NCBI GenBank assembly: GCA_963760935.1
Contig: CAVXFB010000008.1
Coordinates: 1,240,001-1,304,000 of the forward strand
Direction of reading: 5' to 3'
From: CAVXFB01 sp963760935
GTDB lineage: Bacteria; Planctomycetota; Planctomycetia; Pirellulales; Thermoguttaceae
Length of the DNA stretch: 64,000 nt
Part shown: positions 16,852 to 25,641 of the stretch, piece by piece
Numbering within the stretch: the stretch's first letter is position 1
How the letters are laid out: each line of letters opens with the position of its first letter
Notes under the pieces: generated by a model
Seen by the model: the letters and a program-made list of their open reading frames with translations, nothing else
Told to the model about the DNA's origin: nothing
Databases searched by the model: none
Made by a program: the position numbers and the translations under genes

Positions 16852-17919
16852 ATGGCGTTACATAATGCTCGCAATGCCGCCTATGCACGTATGCTTCGCC
16901 GTGTCTTATGGATCACGTTGGCCCTGTCGGCCCGGCTGGTGACGCTTCCCGGACGGTTGGCCGGTGAAGAGCCAGGCGCCGCCGTCGGCGCACAAGTGCC
17001 CATGCCTACGCTTGGCGGCAAGCAGTTTTGGGCTGATGAACTGTTCTTCCATCAGTGGCGCATCCAACGCCACGCATTCACGGGGCAGTACCGGCTGTTG
17101 GACGAAAACGACTTGCGCCACGCCATCGGTACGTTCGACGAATGCCGCGAGGCACTCGACCGAATCAAGCGGCAGCGTCACCTGCCGCGCATGAACGGCA
17201 AGGCGGTCGTGGTCTTGCACGGACTGGTTCGCTCGCGATCAGCGATGGAGCCGCTGTGCCGCTATCTTCGCGAGAAGGGTGGGTACCATGTTTTCAACGT
17301 CAGCTATCCGAGCACGCGCGAGGACATCGCCGAACACGCCCGATCGCTCCGCCAGATCGTTGCCAACCTCGATGGCATCGACGAGATCAATTTCATCGGC
17401 CACAGCATGGGCAACATTGTCATTCGCCATTACCTGGGCGACTTGGCCCGGCAGGAGGTGTGGAAACAAACGGCCGGAGCGATGGCTGCCGACCGCCGGG
17501 CCATGGCGCGCTTCCACCGCTTCGTCATGCTGGCGCCGCCCAACCACCGCCCGCTGCTTGCGGTGGCATTTGCTGATAATCTGGCCTTCAAAGAACTGTT
17601 CGGCGAAGGAGGGCAACAACTCAGCCGCGATTGGTCCGAACTTGAGCCGCGATTGGCCACGCCCAGTTTCGAGTTTGGCATCATTGCCGGCGGCAAGGGA
17701 AACGGGAAAGGCTATAATCCGCTGCTGCCCGGCGACAATGATGCCGTGGTGACGGTCGACAGCACGAAGCTGGCCGGCGCCCGCGACTTCGTCGTCCTGC
17801 CGGTGCTCCATTCGTTCGTGATGAATGATGCGACGGTTCAGGAGTATACGCTTCGCTTCTTGCAGCACGGCTATTTCGTTTCTAGGCGACAGCGGCATCC
17901 GTTGGATAAGCAACCATGA
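16852..17919 (+). CDS. alpha/beta-hydrolase (lipase/esterase-like), exported
   Basis: The 355-residue protein has a hydrophobic N-terminal segment (MLRRVLWITLALSARLVTLP, starting at an internal Met at 16891) that suggests export. The hydrolase core follows: VVVLHGLVRS (oxyanion loop), nucleophile elbow GHSMG (Ser about 185), acid in PGDNDAVVTV and His in VLPVLHSFVMND. It resembles PGAP1/triacylglycerol-lipase-like bacterial hydrolases. It is first of three overlapping genes: its TGA overlaps the ruvX ATG (ATGA). The physiological ester is unknown. Confidence 0.82.
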   Translation: MALHNARNAAYARMLRRVLWITLALSARLVTLPGRLAGEEPGAAVGAQVPMPTLGGKQFWADELFFHQWRIQRHAFTGQYRLLDENDLRHAIGTFDECREALDRIKRQRHLPRMNGKAVVVLHGLVRSRSAMEPLCRYLREKGGYHVFNVSYPSTREDIAEHARSLRQIVANLDGIDEINFIGHSMGNIVIRHYLGDLARQEVWKQTAGAMAADRRAMARFHRFVMLAPPNHRPLLAVAFADNLAFKELFGEGGQQLSRDWSELEPRLATPSFEFGIIAGGKGNGKGYNPLLPGDNDAVVTVDSTKLAGARDFVVLPVLHSFVMNDATVQEYTLRFLQHGYFVSRRQRHPLDKQP

Positions 17920-18386
17920 ACCAGCAGCAACTTCCGGCCTCGGGCCGTGTGGCCGGAATCGACTACGGCCACGTGCGGATCGGCATCGCCATCAGCGATC
18001 GCGATCGGACGATCGTTAGCCCGTTGGAGAACTACACTCGGCGTGCGGTTGAGCAGGATGCCGAGCGATTTCGCCGCCTAGTGGTCGACGAGGACGTGTC
18101 GCTGTTTGTGGTTGGATTGCCGATTCACCTCGACGGTCGCGAAAGCCAGAAGTCGGAGGAGGCGCGTCAGTTTGGCAAATGGCTCGGCGAAGTGACCGCA
18201 ATCCCGGTGAAGTTTTTCGACGAAAGGTTCACCAGCCACGATGCCGAGCAGCTCATGCTGGCGGCTGACATGACGCGCAAGCGTCGCAAGAAACGCATGG
18301 ACATGCTGGCCGCCCAGATCATGCTCACCGCCTACCTGGAAGCAAAGGCGGCACGCGCGGAGCGAGCGACGGGAGACGCGAATTGA
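17916..18386 (+). CDS. ruvX: RuvX/YqgF putative pre-16S rRNA nuclease
   Basis: RNase H-fold nuclease implicated in 16S rRNA 5'-end maturation (also called Holliday junction resolvase-like). The 156-residue product has VAGIDYGHVRIGIAISD (first catalytic Asp), VVGLPIHLDGRESQKS, FFDERFTSHDAE and the final RMDMLAAQIMLTAYLE (last catalytic Asp). It is coupled at both ends: ATGA with the upstream hydrolase and TTGA with the downstream SDR gene. Confidence 0.93.
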   Translation: MNQQQLPASGRVAGIDYGHVRIGIAISDRDRTIVSPLENYTRRAVEQDAERFRRLVVDEDVSLFVVGLPIHLDGRESQKSEEARQFGKWLGEVTAIPVKFFDERFTSHDAEQLMLAADMTRKRRKKRMDMLAAQIMLTAYLEAKAARAERATGDAN

Positions 18387-19237
18387 TCAGACTGATTGTC
18401 GGCTGCGGATATCTTGGCGGACGCGTGGCCGAGCGGTGGCTGGCGGCGGGCGATACGGTCTTCGCGATTACGCGCAGCAAGGACCGTTCTGTCGAACTTC
18501 GCCAGCGCGGCCTTGAACCGATTGTGGCCGACGTTGCCCGGCCCGAGACTTTGCTGCAACTTCCGGCAGCCGATAGCGTGCTCTACGCCGTGGGTTTTGA
18601 CGCTCGAAGCGGCACGTCGCGGCGGCAGGTGTACGTCGAAGGACTGGGTGCCGTATTGGACGCCCTGCCAAACGAGACCCGTCGTGTCATCTTTATTAGT
18701 TCCACGGGCGTGTACGGCGATGCCGGTGGCGATTGGGTCGACGAAGACACGCCATGTCGCCCCACACGTGAAGCCGGTCGGGAACTCTTGGCCGCCGAGC
18801 AACTGCTAGCAAGCCACCGACTCGGGCAGCGCGCCATTGTGCTCCGCATGGCGGGCATGTATGGTCATGAACGTCTGCCACGCCAAGCCGACATCCGAGC
18901 TGGTAAAGCGATTCTAGCCGCGTCCGACAGTTGGCTGAACTTGATCCATGTCGACGACGCTGCCGAAGTGGTAATCGCCGCGGACGCACGGGCCAAGCCG
19001 CCGTGCACCTACGTTGTTTCCGACGGCCAGCCGGCGGAGCGGCGTGAATTCTTCCGCTACCTGGGCGAACGGCTCGCCGCCCCGGCTGTGCAGTTCATCG
19101 AGCCATTGCCCGATTTCTTGAAATCGCACCATTCGGGCGACAGCAAGCGTGTACGAAATGCGAAGATGCTTTCCGACCTAAAAGTCCGTCTGGCTTACCC
19201 AGGTTACAGGGCCGGATTGACGGTTGTCGATCGATGA
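18383..19237 (+). CDS. NAD-dependent epimerase/dehydratase-like SDR protein (YeeZ-like)
   Basis: Atypical/extended short-chain dehydrogenase fold: LIVGCGYLGGRVAERWL (dinucleotide-binding glycines), SVLYAVGFD, FISSTGVYGDAGGDWVDEDT (catalytic Ser/Tyr region), VLRMAGMYGHERLP. 284 residues, as for YeeZ/YbjT-type proteins. The start is TTG 18383, overlapping the ruvX stop as TTGA; the sequence MIRLIVGCGYLGG begins exactly at the fold. Substrate unknown; third gene of the operon. Confidence 0.85.
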   Translation: MIRLIVGCGYLGGRVAERWLAAGDTVFAITRSKDRSVELRQRGLEPIVADVARPETLLQLPAADSVLYAVGFDARSGTSRRQVYVEGLGAVLDALPNETRRVIFISSTGVYGDAGGDWVDEDTPCRPTREAGRELLAAEQLLASHRLGQRAIVLRMAGMYGHERLPRQADIRAGKAILAASDSWLNLIHVDDAAEVVIAADARAKPPCTYVVSDGQPAERREFFRYLGERLAAPAVQFIEPLPDFLKSHHSGDSKRVRNAKMLSDLKVRLAYPGYRAGLTVVDR

Positions 19238-19409
19238 TTGTGAGTGGGCTTCGGTCGGCAATCATTGATCTGCGATCACCGATCCATTTATTCGGGCTGT
19301 ACTGGATATTCTTTCAATGCGGGTTGCGCCGCGCCGATGGTTTCTAGTGAGCGACCCAGTTTACCGGCACATCGTGCCCGCGTTCGACACTGATCAAGGG
19401 GGAATTGTT

Positions 19410-19802
19410 ATGTTCCGACGGACCATTTTCACGTTGCTTCTGGCAGCCTTCGTTTTGGCCGTCCTCAGCGCCGCCGACGCCCGGGCCCAACAGGCGTTCG
19501 ATCGTCAATGGGCCCGCAGCTATAGCACCCAGGACTGGAACCGGATGTACCACTATCCGTACGTCTATTATCCGCAGAACTTCTGGGGTAACGACTACTA
19601 TCGCAGCAGCGAGGACCTCTACTACCGTTACCCGGCGGAGATGCGCATTCCGGTGTACCACAAGCAATGGCAGAGCTTCTACCCGCAGCAGCGCCGAGAC
19701 CCGGCGTACAAGGAAAATCAGTTGTTTCCGTTCTTCTGCGGCGAGCGCCACACCGGGCTCCGCTATGGCCAGGGGCACCACTTCATCGCCGATGTGTTCT
19801 AG
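19410..19802 (+). CDS. small secreted tyrosine-rich planctomycete protein
   Basis: It has a signal peptide (MFRRTIFTLLLAAFVLAVLS, cleavage after ADARA) and a mature part of about 105 residues very rich in Tyr, Trp and His: QQAFDRQWARSYSTQDWN, MYHYPYVYYPQNFWGNDYYR, IPVYHKQWQSFYPQQRR, ending RYGQGHHFIADVF. I recognise the pattern as a planctomycete secreted family of unknown function. The AAGGGGG stretch a few bases upstream supports ATG 19410; an in-frame start at 19317 would add 31 residues before the signal. It could be a cell-surface or matrix component; this is inference. Confidence 0.75.
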   Translation: MFRRTIFTLLLAAFVLAVLSAADARAQQAFDRQWARSYSTQDWNRMYHYPYVYYPQNFWGNDYYRSSEDLYYRYPAEMRIPVYHKQWQSFYPQQRRDPAYKENQLFPFFCGERHTGLRYGQGHHFIADVF

Positions 19803-19895
19803 CGCGGGATTGCCCTACGATGGGGCGAGCCGAAGCTAACATGCGGCCGCGAATATTGCCAGCTTTACTGGATACGAGCATTCGGTGTAGAATTG

Positions 19896-20183
19896 ATGGA
19901 GCGTCTATTCGACGTCATACGGGCCTCGGTTGCCGCGAACAAATACGTCGTGGGCGAGCATGCCTCGCAACGGCTCGAAGAGCGTGGAATCATGGAGTGG
20001 CAAGTAGTTGTCGGTGTTGCCAATGGGAAACCAACCGCCGAGCATAGCGGCGCCAAGCCTCACCCGTCGGTAGAAGTCATTGAGAGCTTGCCGGATGGTT
20101 CCGATTGCAAAGCCGTTTGGTCGCACTTGCGGCGAAGCGGCGTGGCAAAACTTGTGACAGTGTACTTTTTCGATGAAGCATGA
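19896..20183 (+). CDS. DUF4258 family protein
   Basis: About 95 residues: VVGEHASQRLEERGIMEWQ is the hallmark start of DUF4258 (H.. R...RGI), followed by VVVGVANGKP and AKLVTVYFFDEA. To my knowledge, members are often found beside small YgiT/MqsA-like zinc-finger antitoxins and are suspected RNase-toxin relatives of the MqsR fold. Here the next gene overlaps by ATGA but has no zinc-finger cysteines, so a toxin role is only a hypothesis. A TTG at 19893 is an alternative start. Confidence 0.75.
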   Translation: MERLFDVIRASVAANKYVVGEHASQRLEERGIMEWQVVVGVANGKPTAEHSGAKPHPSVEVIESLPDGSDCKAVWSHLRRSGVAKLVTVYFFDEA

Positions 20184-20413
20184 GTATGCGAATCGAAGGC
20201 AAGCGACTCACACGAACGCGCCTTGTACAAGGTGGCAGGTTCATCGTGGCTGTCGACGTGGAAGTCGTAGTTCCACCTGATGATCCCAGCGAGCCATGCT
20301 ACGAGTCAGAAACTATTGACCTCCTTCGGGCAGTGGCTGAGCACGCGGCGCGCGGAGATCGCGACTGGATCCAACAACATGGTACCGTCTATCAGTTGGT
20401 GGAATTGACCTGA
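20180..20413 (+). CDS. small conserved planctomycete protein, partner of DUF4258
   Basis: 77 residues: MSMRIEGKRLTRTRLVQGG, FIVAVDVEVVVPPDDPSEPC, YESETIDLLRAVAEHAARGD, HGTVYQLVELT. Predicted one small beta-sheet plus a helix; only one Cys, no zinc-finger or helix-turn-helix. I have the impression of homologues in other planctomycetes but no named function. Start codon and DUF4258 stop share ATGA, so the two proteins are made together. It is followed at once by the convergent recJ end. Confidence 0.7.
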   Translation: MSMRIEGKRLTRTRLVQGGRFIVAVDVEVVVPPDDPSEPCYESETIDLLRAVAEHAARGDRDWIQQHGTVYQLVELT

Positions 20414-20419
20414 TCGAAC

Positions 20420-22216
20420 TCATTCGAGTACGACTTGCTGGTTCTCCATCGCGGCCATAGTGCTGGGCCGCCAATCGACCAGGTGCAGTTCGACGCTTTG
20501 CCGGCCGCGAAAGTGATTGATGATGGGGCGAAAGGCCACATCCAAGGGACCGGTGGCGGCCGCGAGTTCTTCGGCCCAATCGCCGCCGCCGAAGGCCACG
20601 GACCGGAGGGTGACGCCGTGTTGCGAAAGGTTCATCGCCAAGTGATGGCCGCTCGTGCCCAGCGGTTTTGGCGGACCGGCGAGTGTGACGCCCGTCGTGC
20701 ACAGCAAGGGCCGCGAATTGCCTTGGCCGAAAGGGGCCAATCGCTCGATGTGCTGCACGGCCTGGAGGGTGAACGCGCTCAGGGGCGCCTCGACGTCGAT
20801 CGAAAGCTCGGCCGTGCGCTGGGCCAGTGAGATCCGCGAGGCGGCCACTTCGCAGAATGCCCCGCGAAAGCCGTCGAGCTGGCGTTCTTCGATCTTCAGC
20901 CCGGCGGCCGCCGCGTGACCGCCGTGGGCAATGAGAAACTCACCGCAGTCGGCCAGCGCGGCGTGCAAATTAAAACCGGGCACGCTTCGGGCAGAGCCGA
21001 CCCCCGGCCGCAGGCCCGACTTGTCCCACGAGATCATCACCACCGGCCGGTGAAAGCGATCGGCCAGCCGCCCGGCCACGATACCGATCACGCCCGGATG
21101 CCAGCCGCGTTCGGCCAGTACTAGGGCTGCGTCTTCGGTCGGGTCGAAGGCTTCTTTGGCCTGTTTGGCGGCAGCCAACTGAATGCTGCGTTCGAGGGTC
21201 TGCCGCGTAGTGTTCAGTCCGTCGATGTACTGGGCCAGCTCTTTTGCTCGATCCGCGCGGTCAGTCACCAACAGCTCGACGGCCAATTGCGGCTGGCCCA
21301 GGCGTCCGGCTGCGTTCAATCGGGGTGCGATCTGGAAGGCGAGGTCCTCGGCGCCGAGCCGCGTTCGGCCGCCCGGTTGTCGTCCGGGGGCGATTCTCGC
21401 GATGCCCATCAACGTGGCCAGTCCGAGCGTTGGTGTAGCGGCAAGGCTTTCGAGGCCGTGGCGCACCAGGACGCGATTTTCATCGACCAGCGGCACAACG
21501 TCGGCCACGGTACCGAGCGCGGCCAGCCCCACGGCCTGCAAGAGAAAGTCTTTCATTCGCGGCCCGACGCGCCGCGCCCCGCTAGAATGTTGACACAGTG
21601 CCCAGGCAAGTTTCATCGCTACGCCGGACCCGCTCAGCCCGCCGAACGGGTAATCGCCGCCCGGCAGATGCGGATGGACGATCGCGGCGGCCTCGGGCAA
21701 CTGCGGCCCGGGCTCGTGGTGATCGGTGATGATCAGCTCGATGCCTAATTCGCGGCACACGGCCGCTTCGGCGACGCTGGCGATGCCGCAATCGACCGTA
21801 ACAAGCATCGACGTCTTGTCGGCAGCCAGCGTGCGAATCGCCTCGGCATTCAGGCCGTAGCCTTCGTCGACGCGATGGGGCACATAGTAGCTCACCTCGG
21901 CTCCGAGCAGTTTCAGGCACAGCCAGAGGATGGCGGTACCGGTCATGCCATCGACGTCGTAGTCGCCATAGACGGCGATTCGTCGACCGGCGGCCACAGC
22001 AGCGCAAATCAACTCGGCGGCCTGACGGCAGTTCGGGAGCAATTCGGGGTCGCGCAGTGCGGAAAGCTTAGGCTCGAGAAAATCGCGCGCGGCCGCCGGA
22101 TCGGTCACGCCACGGCAGATCAACAGTTCGGCCACCACGGCCGGAATTCCGGCCGCCTGCTGAAGAGCGGCGATCCGAGCGGCATCATGCGGATGGATTC
22201 GCCAACGTTTGGGCAT
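20420..22216 (-). CDS. recJ: single-stranded-DNA-specific exonuclease RecJ
   Basis: 5'-3' ssDNA exonuclease of the DHH family, acting in RecF-type recombination, mismatch and base-excision repair. Motifs in order: AVYGDYDVDGMTGTA (motif I), LVTVDCGIAS (II), LIITDHHEPGP (III, DHH), IVHPHLPGGDYPFGGLSGSG (IV), DHHA1 part with AHGGHAAAAGLKIEE, and a C-terminal OB-fold region (GRQSVELHLVDWRP). 598 residues from ATG 22216 (MPKRWRIHPHD), which fits the family better than the upstream ATG at 22267. Confidence 0.95.
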   Translation of the reverse strand: MPKRWRIHPHDAARIAALQQAAGIPAVVAELLICRGVTDPAAARDFLEPKLSALRDPELLPNCRQAAELICAAVAAGRRIAVYGDYDVDGMTGTAILWLCLKLLGAEVSYYVPHRVDEGYGLNAEAIRTLAADKTSMLVTVDCGIASVAEAAVCRELGIELIITDHHEPGPQLPEAAAIVHPHLPGGDYPFGGLSGSGVAMKLAWALCQHSSGARRVGPRMKDFLLQAVGLAALGTVADVVPLVDENRVLVRHGLESLAATPTLGLATLMGIARIAPGRQPGGRTRLGAEDLAFQIAPRLNAAGRLGQPQLAVELLVTDRADRAKELAQYIDGLNTTRQTLERSIQLAAAKQAKEAFDPTEDAALVLAERGWHPGVIGIVAGRLADRFHRPVVMISWDKSGLRPGVGSARSVPGFNLHAALADCGEFLIAHGGHAAAAGLKIEERQLDGFRGAFCEVAASRISLAQRTAELSIDVEAPLSAFTLQAVQHIERLAPFGQGNSRPLLCTTGVTLAGPPKPLGTSGHHLAMNLSQHGVTLRSVAFGGGDWAEELAAATGPLDVAFRPIINHFRGRQSVELHLVDWRPSTMAAMENQQVVLE

Positions 22217-22317
22217 GGCAACGGGCAGGCAGCGACGTTCAGCTACCGCAGGAATGTTTCCCGTCATACTTACGCGCCGTGAAGGGTCGCCTTGGCGGCC
22301 AAAGCTCGCTCGCCACG

Positions 22318-22344
22318 GAGATTCTTCGCTGCGCTCGGAATGAC
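22318..22344. repeat. dispersed repeat GATTCTTCGCTGCGCTC type
   Basis: GATTCTTCGCTGCGCTCGGA lies between recJ and rpmG. An inverted pair of the same sequence is at 51561-51631. Confidence 0.5.
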
Positions 22345-22375
22345 TCGATCGACGAGCGACTGCCGAGTGCCGCCG

Positions 22376-22540
22376 CTACTTCTTCTTCTCGGCATGCTCG
22401 GTATGCTTGCGCAGGCGCGGGCAATACCTGTTGAGCGAGAGTTTTTCGCCACCCGGCTTGCGCCGAATCGTGTAGTTGTAATCGCCGGTCTCTTTGCAGA
22501 CCAGGAACACGGTTTCCGCTTTTTTCTTACTTTTCGCCAT
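22376..22540 (-). CDS. rpmG: 50S ribosomal protein bL33
   Basis: 54 residues: MAKSKKKAETVFLVCKETGD, YNYTIRRKPGGEKLSLNRYC, PRLRKHTEHAEKKK. This matches bL33 throughout (VFLVC.ETG..NY.T.., KL.L.KYCP..RKHT). It has Cys15 and Cys40 but not a full four-cysteine zinc set, so it is the partly C-minus form. A TACAAT -10-like box lies on the - strand at about 22592-22600. It is a short essential-type gene standing alone, as often in planctomycetes. Confidence 0.95.
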   Translation of the reverse strand: MAKSKKKAETVFLVCKETGDYNYTIRRKPGGEKLSLNRYCPRLRKHTEHAEKKK

Positions 22541-22779
22541 TCGTGGGACTCTCCAAACCGATCAATCAAGGGCGTCGCTTGAGGCCGAAACGACTATTGT
22601 ACTAGATCGAGCCGCGTTGGGAATGACAAAAAGGCACGACCAAAGGCCGTTTACCCCCCCAAATGGTGCAATCGAATATGCCGGCGATTGGACTAGAATG
22701 GGCCGGCTGCCTGTGCAACTATACTGGCCAATAGGGTATGCGACCCATTTGACGACGCTATTTACGTGCGGACTCTAAC

Positions 22780-24361
22780 GTGTCCGATTCGATGCCACCG
22801 CCGTCCAACTCCATGCCGCCCAGCGCCGCACCGCCGCCATTGCCACCGGCCGCTGGCCCCAGTGACATGCGCAGATGGGAAACCGCGACGGTCGATGACG
22901 GCGCGCGTTGCACAATCATCGCCCTGGCTAACAAGCTTCGTCGTTCACTCCCTCGTGTTGTTCTTGCTAGGCCTCATCACATTCACCATCCACGGCGACG
23001 GTAAGAGTCTGTCGCTGCTGGTTTCTTCGGACGACGCCGACGCTCTGCCGGGCAACGCCCGACAGCCATGGACGATCGAACCGGATCGCCGCGCAGGCGC
23101 CGTTCAGCAGGATGCGGGCGTCGAGGCGGTACCCGTCGATGTTCCGGCCGAAGCGCCGCAGCAGACCGTGCCGCAACAATCGCCGGTGGCAACGAAGGAT
23201 TCCAGCCCGGCGACTCCCCGCAGTGGCGACCAGCGCAGCAATCTGCCGCATGCAGAGTTGGCGGGTGGAGGAGGATTGGAGGGGCGAGGGAGCGACGCGC
23301 GGGCCGGTCTGGCCGCTCGCGGCGGTGGCAGCCGCGAAAGCGAGGCGGCTGTCGAGCAAGGACTCCGCTGGTTGGCCGCCCATCAGTACAGCGACGGCGG
23401 CTGGCGTTTCGACCTCAAAGGGGGCCCGTGTCACGGCCTGTGTCGCAATCCCGGAACCGACGGCAGCACCACGGCGGCCACTGCCCTGGCGTTGTTGCCG
23501 TTTCTCGGCGCGGGATACACTCACCGCGAAGGTGAGCATCAAGAAACGGTGAAGCGGGGTTTGTACTATCTTGGCACACGTGCCCGCGTCACCCCCCAGG
23601 GCGTCGATCTTCAGGACGGCGTCAATTCGTCGGGTATGTATGGCCAGGGCCTGGCGACGATCGCGCTATGCGAGGCCTACGGCATGACGCGGGACCCGGC
23701 GCTGAAGGAAGTCGCGCAGCAGGCCGTGCGCTTTATCGTCTTCGCCCAGAACATCGAAGGCGGTGGTTGGCGTTATACGCCGGGCGCGCCGGGCGATACG
23801 ACGGTGACCGGATGGCAGTTGATGGCCCTGAAGAGCGCTCAGTTGGCGAAGCTGGAAGTTCCTTCGCCCACGATCGGCCTCGTGGTGAAGTTCCTTGACC
23901 GGGTGCAGATCGACGATGGCGCCCGCTACAAATACATGCCGACGGAGCCGCGGGCGACGAACACGACCACGGCCATTGGGCTGCTGTGCCGCATGTACAC
24001 CGGTTGGAATCGGGACAAGCCGGCTTTGTATCGCGGCGTCGGCTATCTCGACCGATGGGGGCCCTCGCAAAATAACATGTATTACAACTACTATGCCACG
24101 CAGGTGCTACACCACTGGGAAGGGCCGGAGTGGGTCAAGTGGAACCACCGCATGCGCGATTATCTGGTGACGACGCAGGCCAAACCGGGCCAGAACCCCA
24201 GTGCTGCGCAGTTGCATGAGACCGGCAGTTGGTATTTTCCCGAACAATACGGTGACGCCGGCGGGCGACTCTACAACACGTCGCTGGCTATCCTGACGCT
24301 CGAAGTCTACTACCGTTATCTTCCGCTCTACAGCGCCGACGCAACGCACGATCGATTTTAG
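22780..24361 (+). CDS. squalene-cyclase-type alpha/alpha-barrel repeat protein, membrane-anchored
   Basis: The N-terminus is split. GTG 22780 reads MSDSMPPPSNSMPPSAAPPP, a proline-rich cytoplasmic leader, but the transmembrane helix PWLTSFVVHSLVLFLLGLIT and everything after it is one frame over. An indel near 22898-22915, or a start at ATG 22895, would explain this. A low-complexity stretch follows, then prenyltransferase/squalene-oxidase repeats: GLRWLAAHQYSDGGWRF, AVRFIVFAQNIEGGGWRY, TGWQLMALKSAQLA. The family is abundant in planctomycetes and lacks the DXDD of true hopene cyclases here. It probably acts as an extracytoplasmic scaffold or enzyme of unknown function. Confidence 0.78.
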
Positions 24362-25641
24362 TGACTCCTTCCCGCGATGGCTGGGCGAGATGCGTTGCTG
24401 CGCGTTGGGTGAGACTCGCAGCTTATCCGCCCGTGCTGAGACACGGGTGGACAAGCCACCCGTGGCACTCCCGATACAAGAACTGCCAGACCACTAGAGC
24501 ATGGCCGATTCTTTCGCGCGACCCCCTTCAGCGCCATTCGCAGCGCTTCGGCATTGGGGGCGGCGTCGAAGGCGACGGCGCGATCGACCATGTTTCCTTC
24601 TACCAAGTTGATAAGACTCATAGTGAAGTCGCACATGCCTTCGTCTTTGCCAATACGAAGGGCGTCGGGCAGCTTGTTGTCTTGCCCTGCGAGCAACAGC
24701 TTGCGAACGGTCGGCGTGAAGAGCATGATCTCGCAGGCGGGCACGCGGGCCACGCCAGGTACTATCGACGGCAGCAGTTTTTGGGCAATAATGGCCTTCA
24801 CGTTGAAAACCATCGCGCTGCGCAAGGCCGGATGCATCTCCTGGGGAAAGAGGTCGAGCAGACGCCCGATGGTGCTTGGGGCCGTCGACGCGTGAATCGT
24901 GCCGAACACCAAGTGGCCGGTTTCTGCGGCTTGGATGGCGGTCTCGAACGTCTCTCGATCGCGCATCTCGCCCACCAGCATGACGTCCGGGTCTTCGCGC
25001 ACCGCGTGCTTCATGCCGGTCATGAAGTCTTTCACGTCGACGCCCATCTCGCGCTGGTTGATGACGCACTTGTCGGGCGTGAACAGAAACTCGACGGGAT
25101 CTTCCAGCGTTAGCACGTGCCGCGAGTAGCGGTGATTGATCCAGTCGAGCATCGCGGCAATGGTCGTGCTCTTTCCGGAGCCGGTGGTCCCCGCCATGAG
25201 AATCATGCCCTGGCTGAAGGTGCACAATTCGGACAGCGAAGCGGGCAGATGTAGTTCTTCAAAGCTGGGAATGACGATTTGTACGCAGCGCGCGACCAGT
25301 CCGATATGGCCTGACTGCTGGAACACGTTCACGCGGAATCGCCAGTGCTGGTGGTCGACGTCAATCGTGTAAGCGAAGTCGACGCCACCGTCCTCGTAGA
25401 ATAGCCGCTTGCGGCGCTCCTGCATGTCGATCAGCGGAAACAGCAGTTGCACCATCTCCTCGTCGGTGATCGGTGCGCAGTCGAGGGACGCCAGCGCACC
25501 GCGGACGCGTACGTAAGGAGGGTGGGACGCCTTCAAGTGCAGATGGCTGCCCTCGAGTTTCACCACAGCCCGGAAGATCTTATCGACTTCCAGGTTTGGG
25601 TGGTCGTCCACGCAGCTAGTATGATGAGCATCGAAAGACAT
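24358..25641 (-). CDS. pilT: PilT-type retraction ATPase, C-terminus probably altered by a frameshift
   Basis: Hexameric ATPase driving type IV pilus retraction (or related secretion). Walker A GTTGSGKST (about residue 154), Asp box TLEDPVEFLF, Walker B LVGEMRD, His box TGHLVFGTIHAST. No pilB/pilC neighbours are in the window. The last 50 residues (ARKNRPCSSGLAVLVSGV...) are not family-like and run through a REP palindrome. In the alternative frame, entered at the C5 run 24522-24526 (G5 in the gene), the protein would end KGGRAKESAML-stop at 24494, close to the usual PilT end. I therefore think the natural stop is 24494. Confidence 0.9.
   Translation of the reverse strand: MSFDAHHTSCVDDHPNLEVDKIFRAVVKLEGSHLHLKASHPPYVRVRGALASLDCAPITDEEMVQLLFPLIDMQERRKRLFYEDGGVDFAYTIDVDHQHWRFRVNVFQQSGHIGLVARCVQIVIPSFEELHLPASLSELCTFSQGMILMAGTTGSGKSTTIAAMLDWINHRYSRHVLTLEDPVEFLFTPDKCVINQREMGVDVKDFMTGMKHAVREDPDVMLVGEMRDRETFETAIQAAETGHLVFGTIHASTAPSTIGRLLDLFPQEMHPALRSAMVFNVKAIIAQKLLPSIVPGVARVPACEIMLFTPTVRKLLLAGQDNKLPDALRIGKDEGMCDFTMSLINLVEGNMVDRAVAFDAAPNAEALRMALKGVARKNRPCSSGLAVLVSGVPRVACPPVSQHGRISCESHPTRSNASRPAIAGRSH
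24442..24468. repeat. REP-like palindrome (family B)
   Basis: CACGGGTGG-ACAAG-CCACCCGTG followed by GCAC; same architecture as CACTGCTGG-ACGAG-CCAGCAGTG at 47952-47974. It lies at the 3' end of pilT. Confidence 0.65.

Noticed and set aside
22270..22569. 99-codon - strand frame over the rpmG region
   Set aside because: Out of frame with the clear bL33 sequence at 22376-22540; a shadow.
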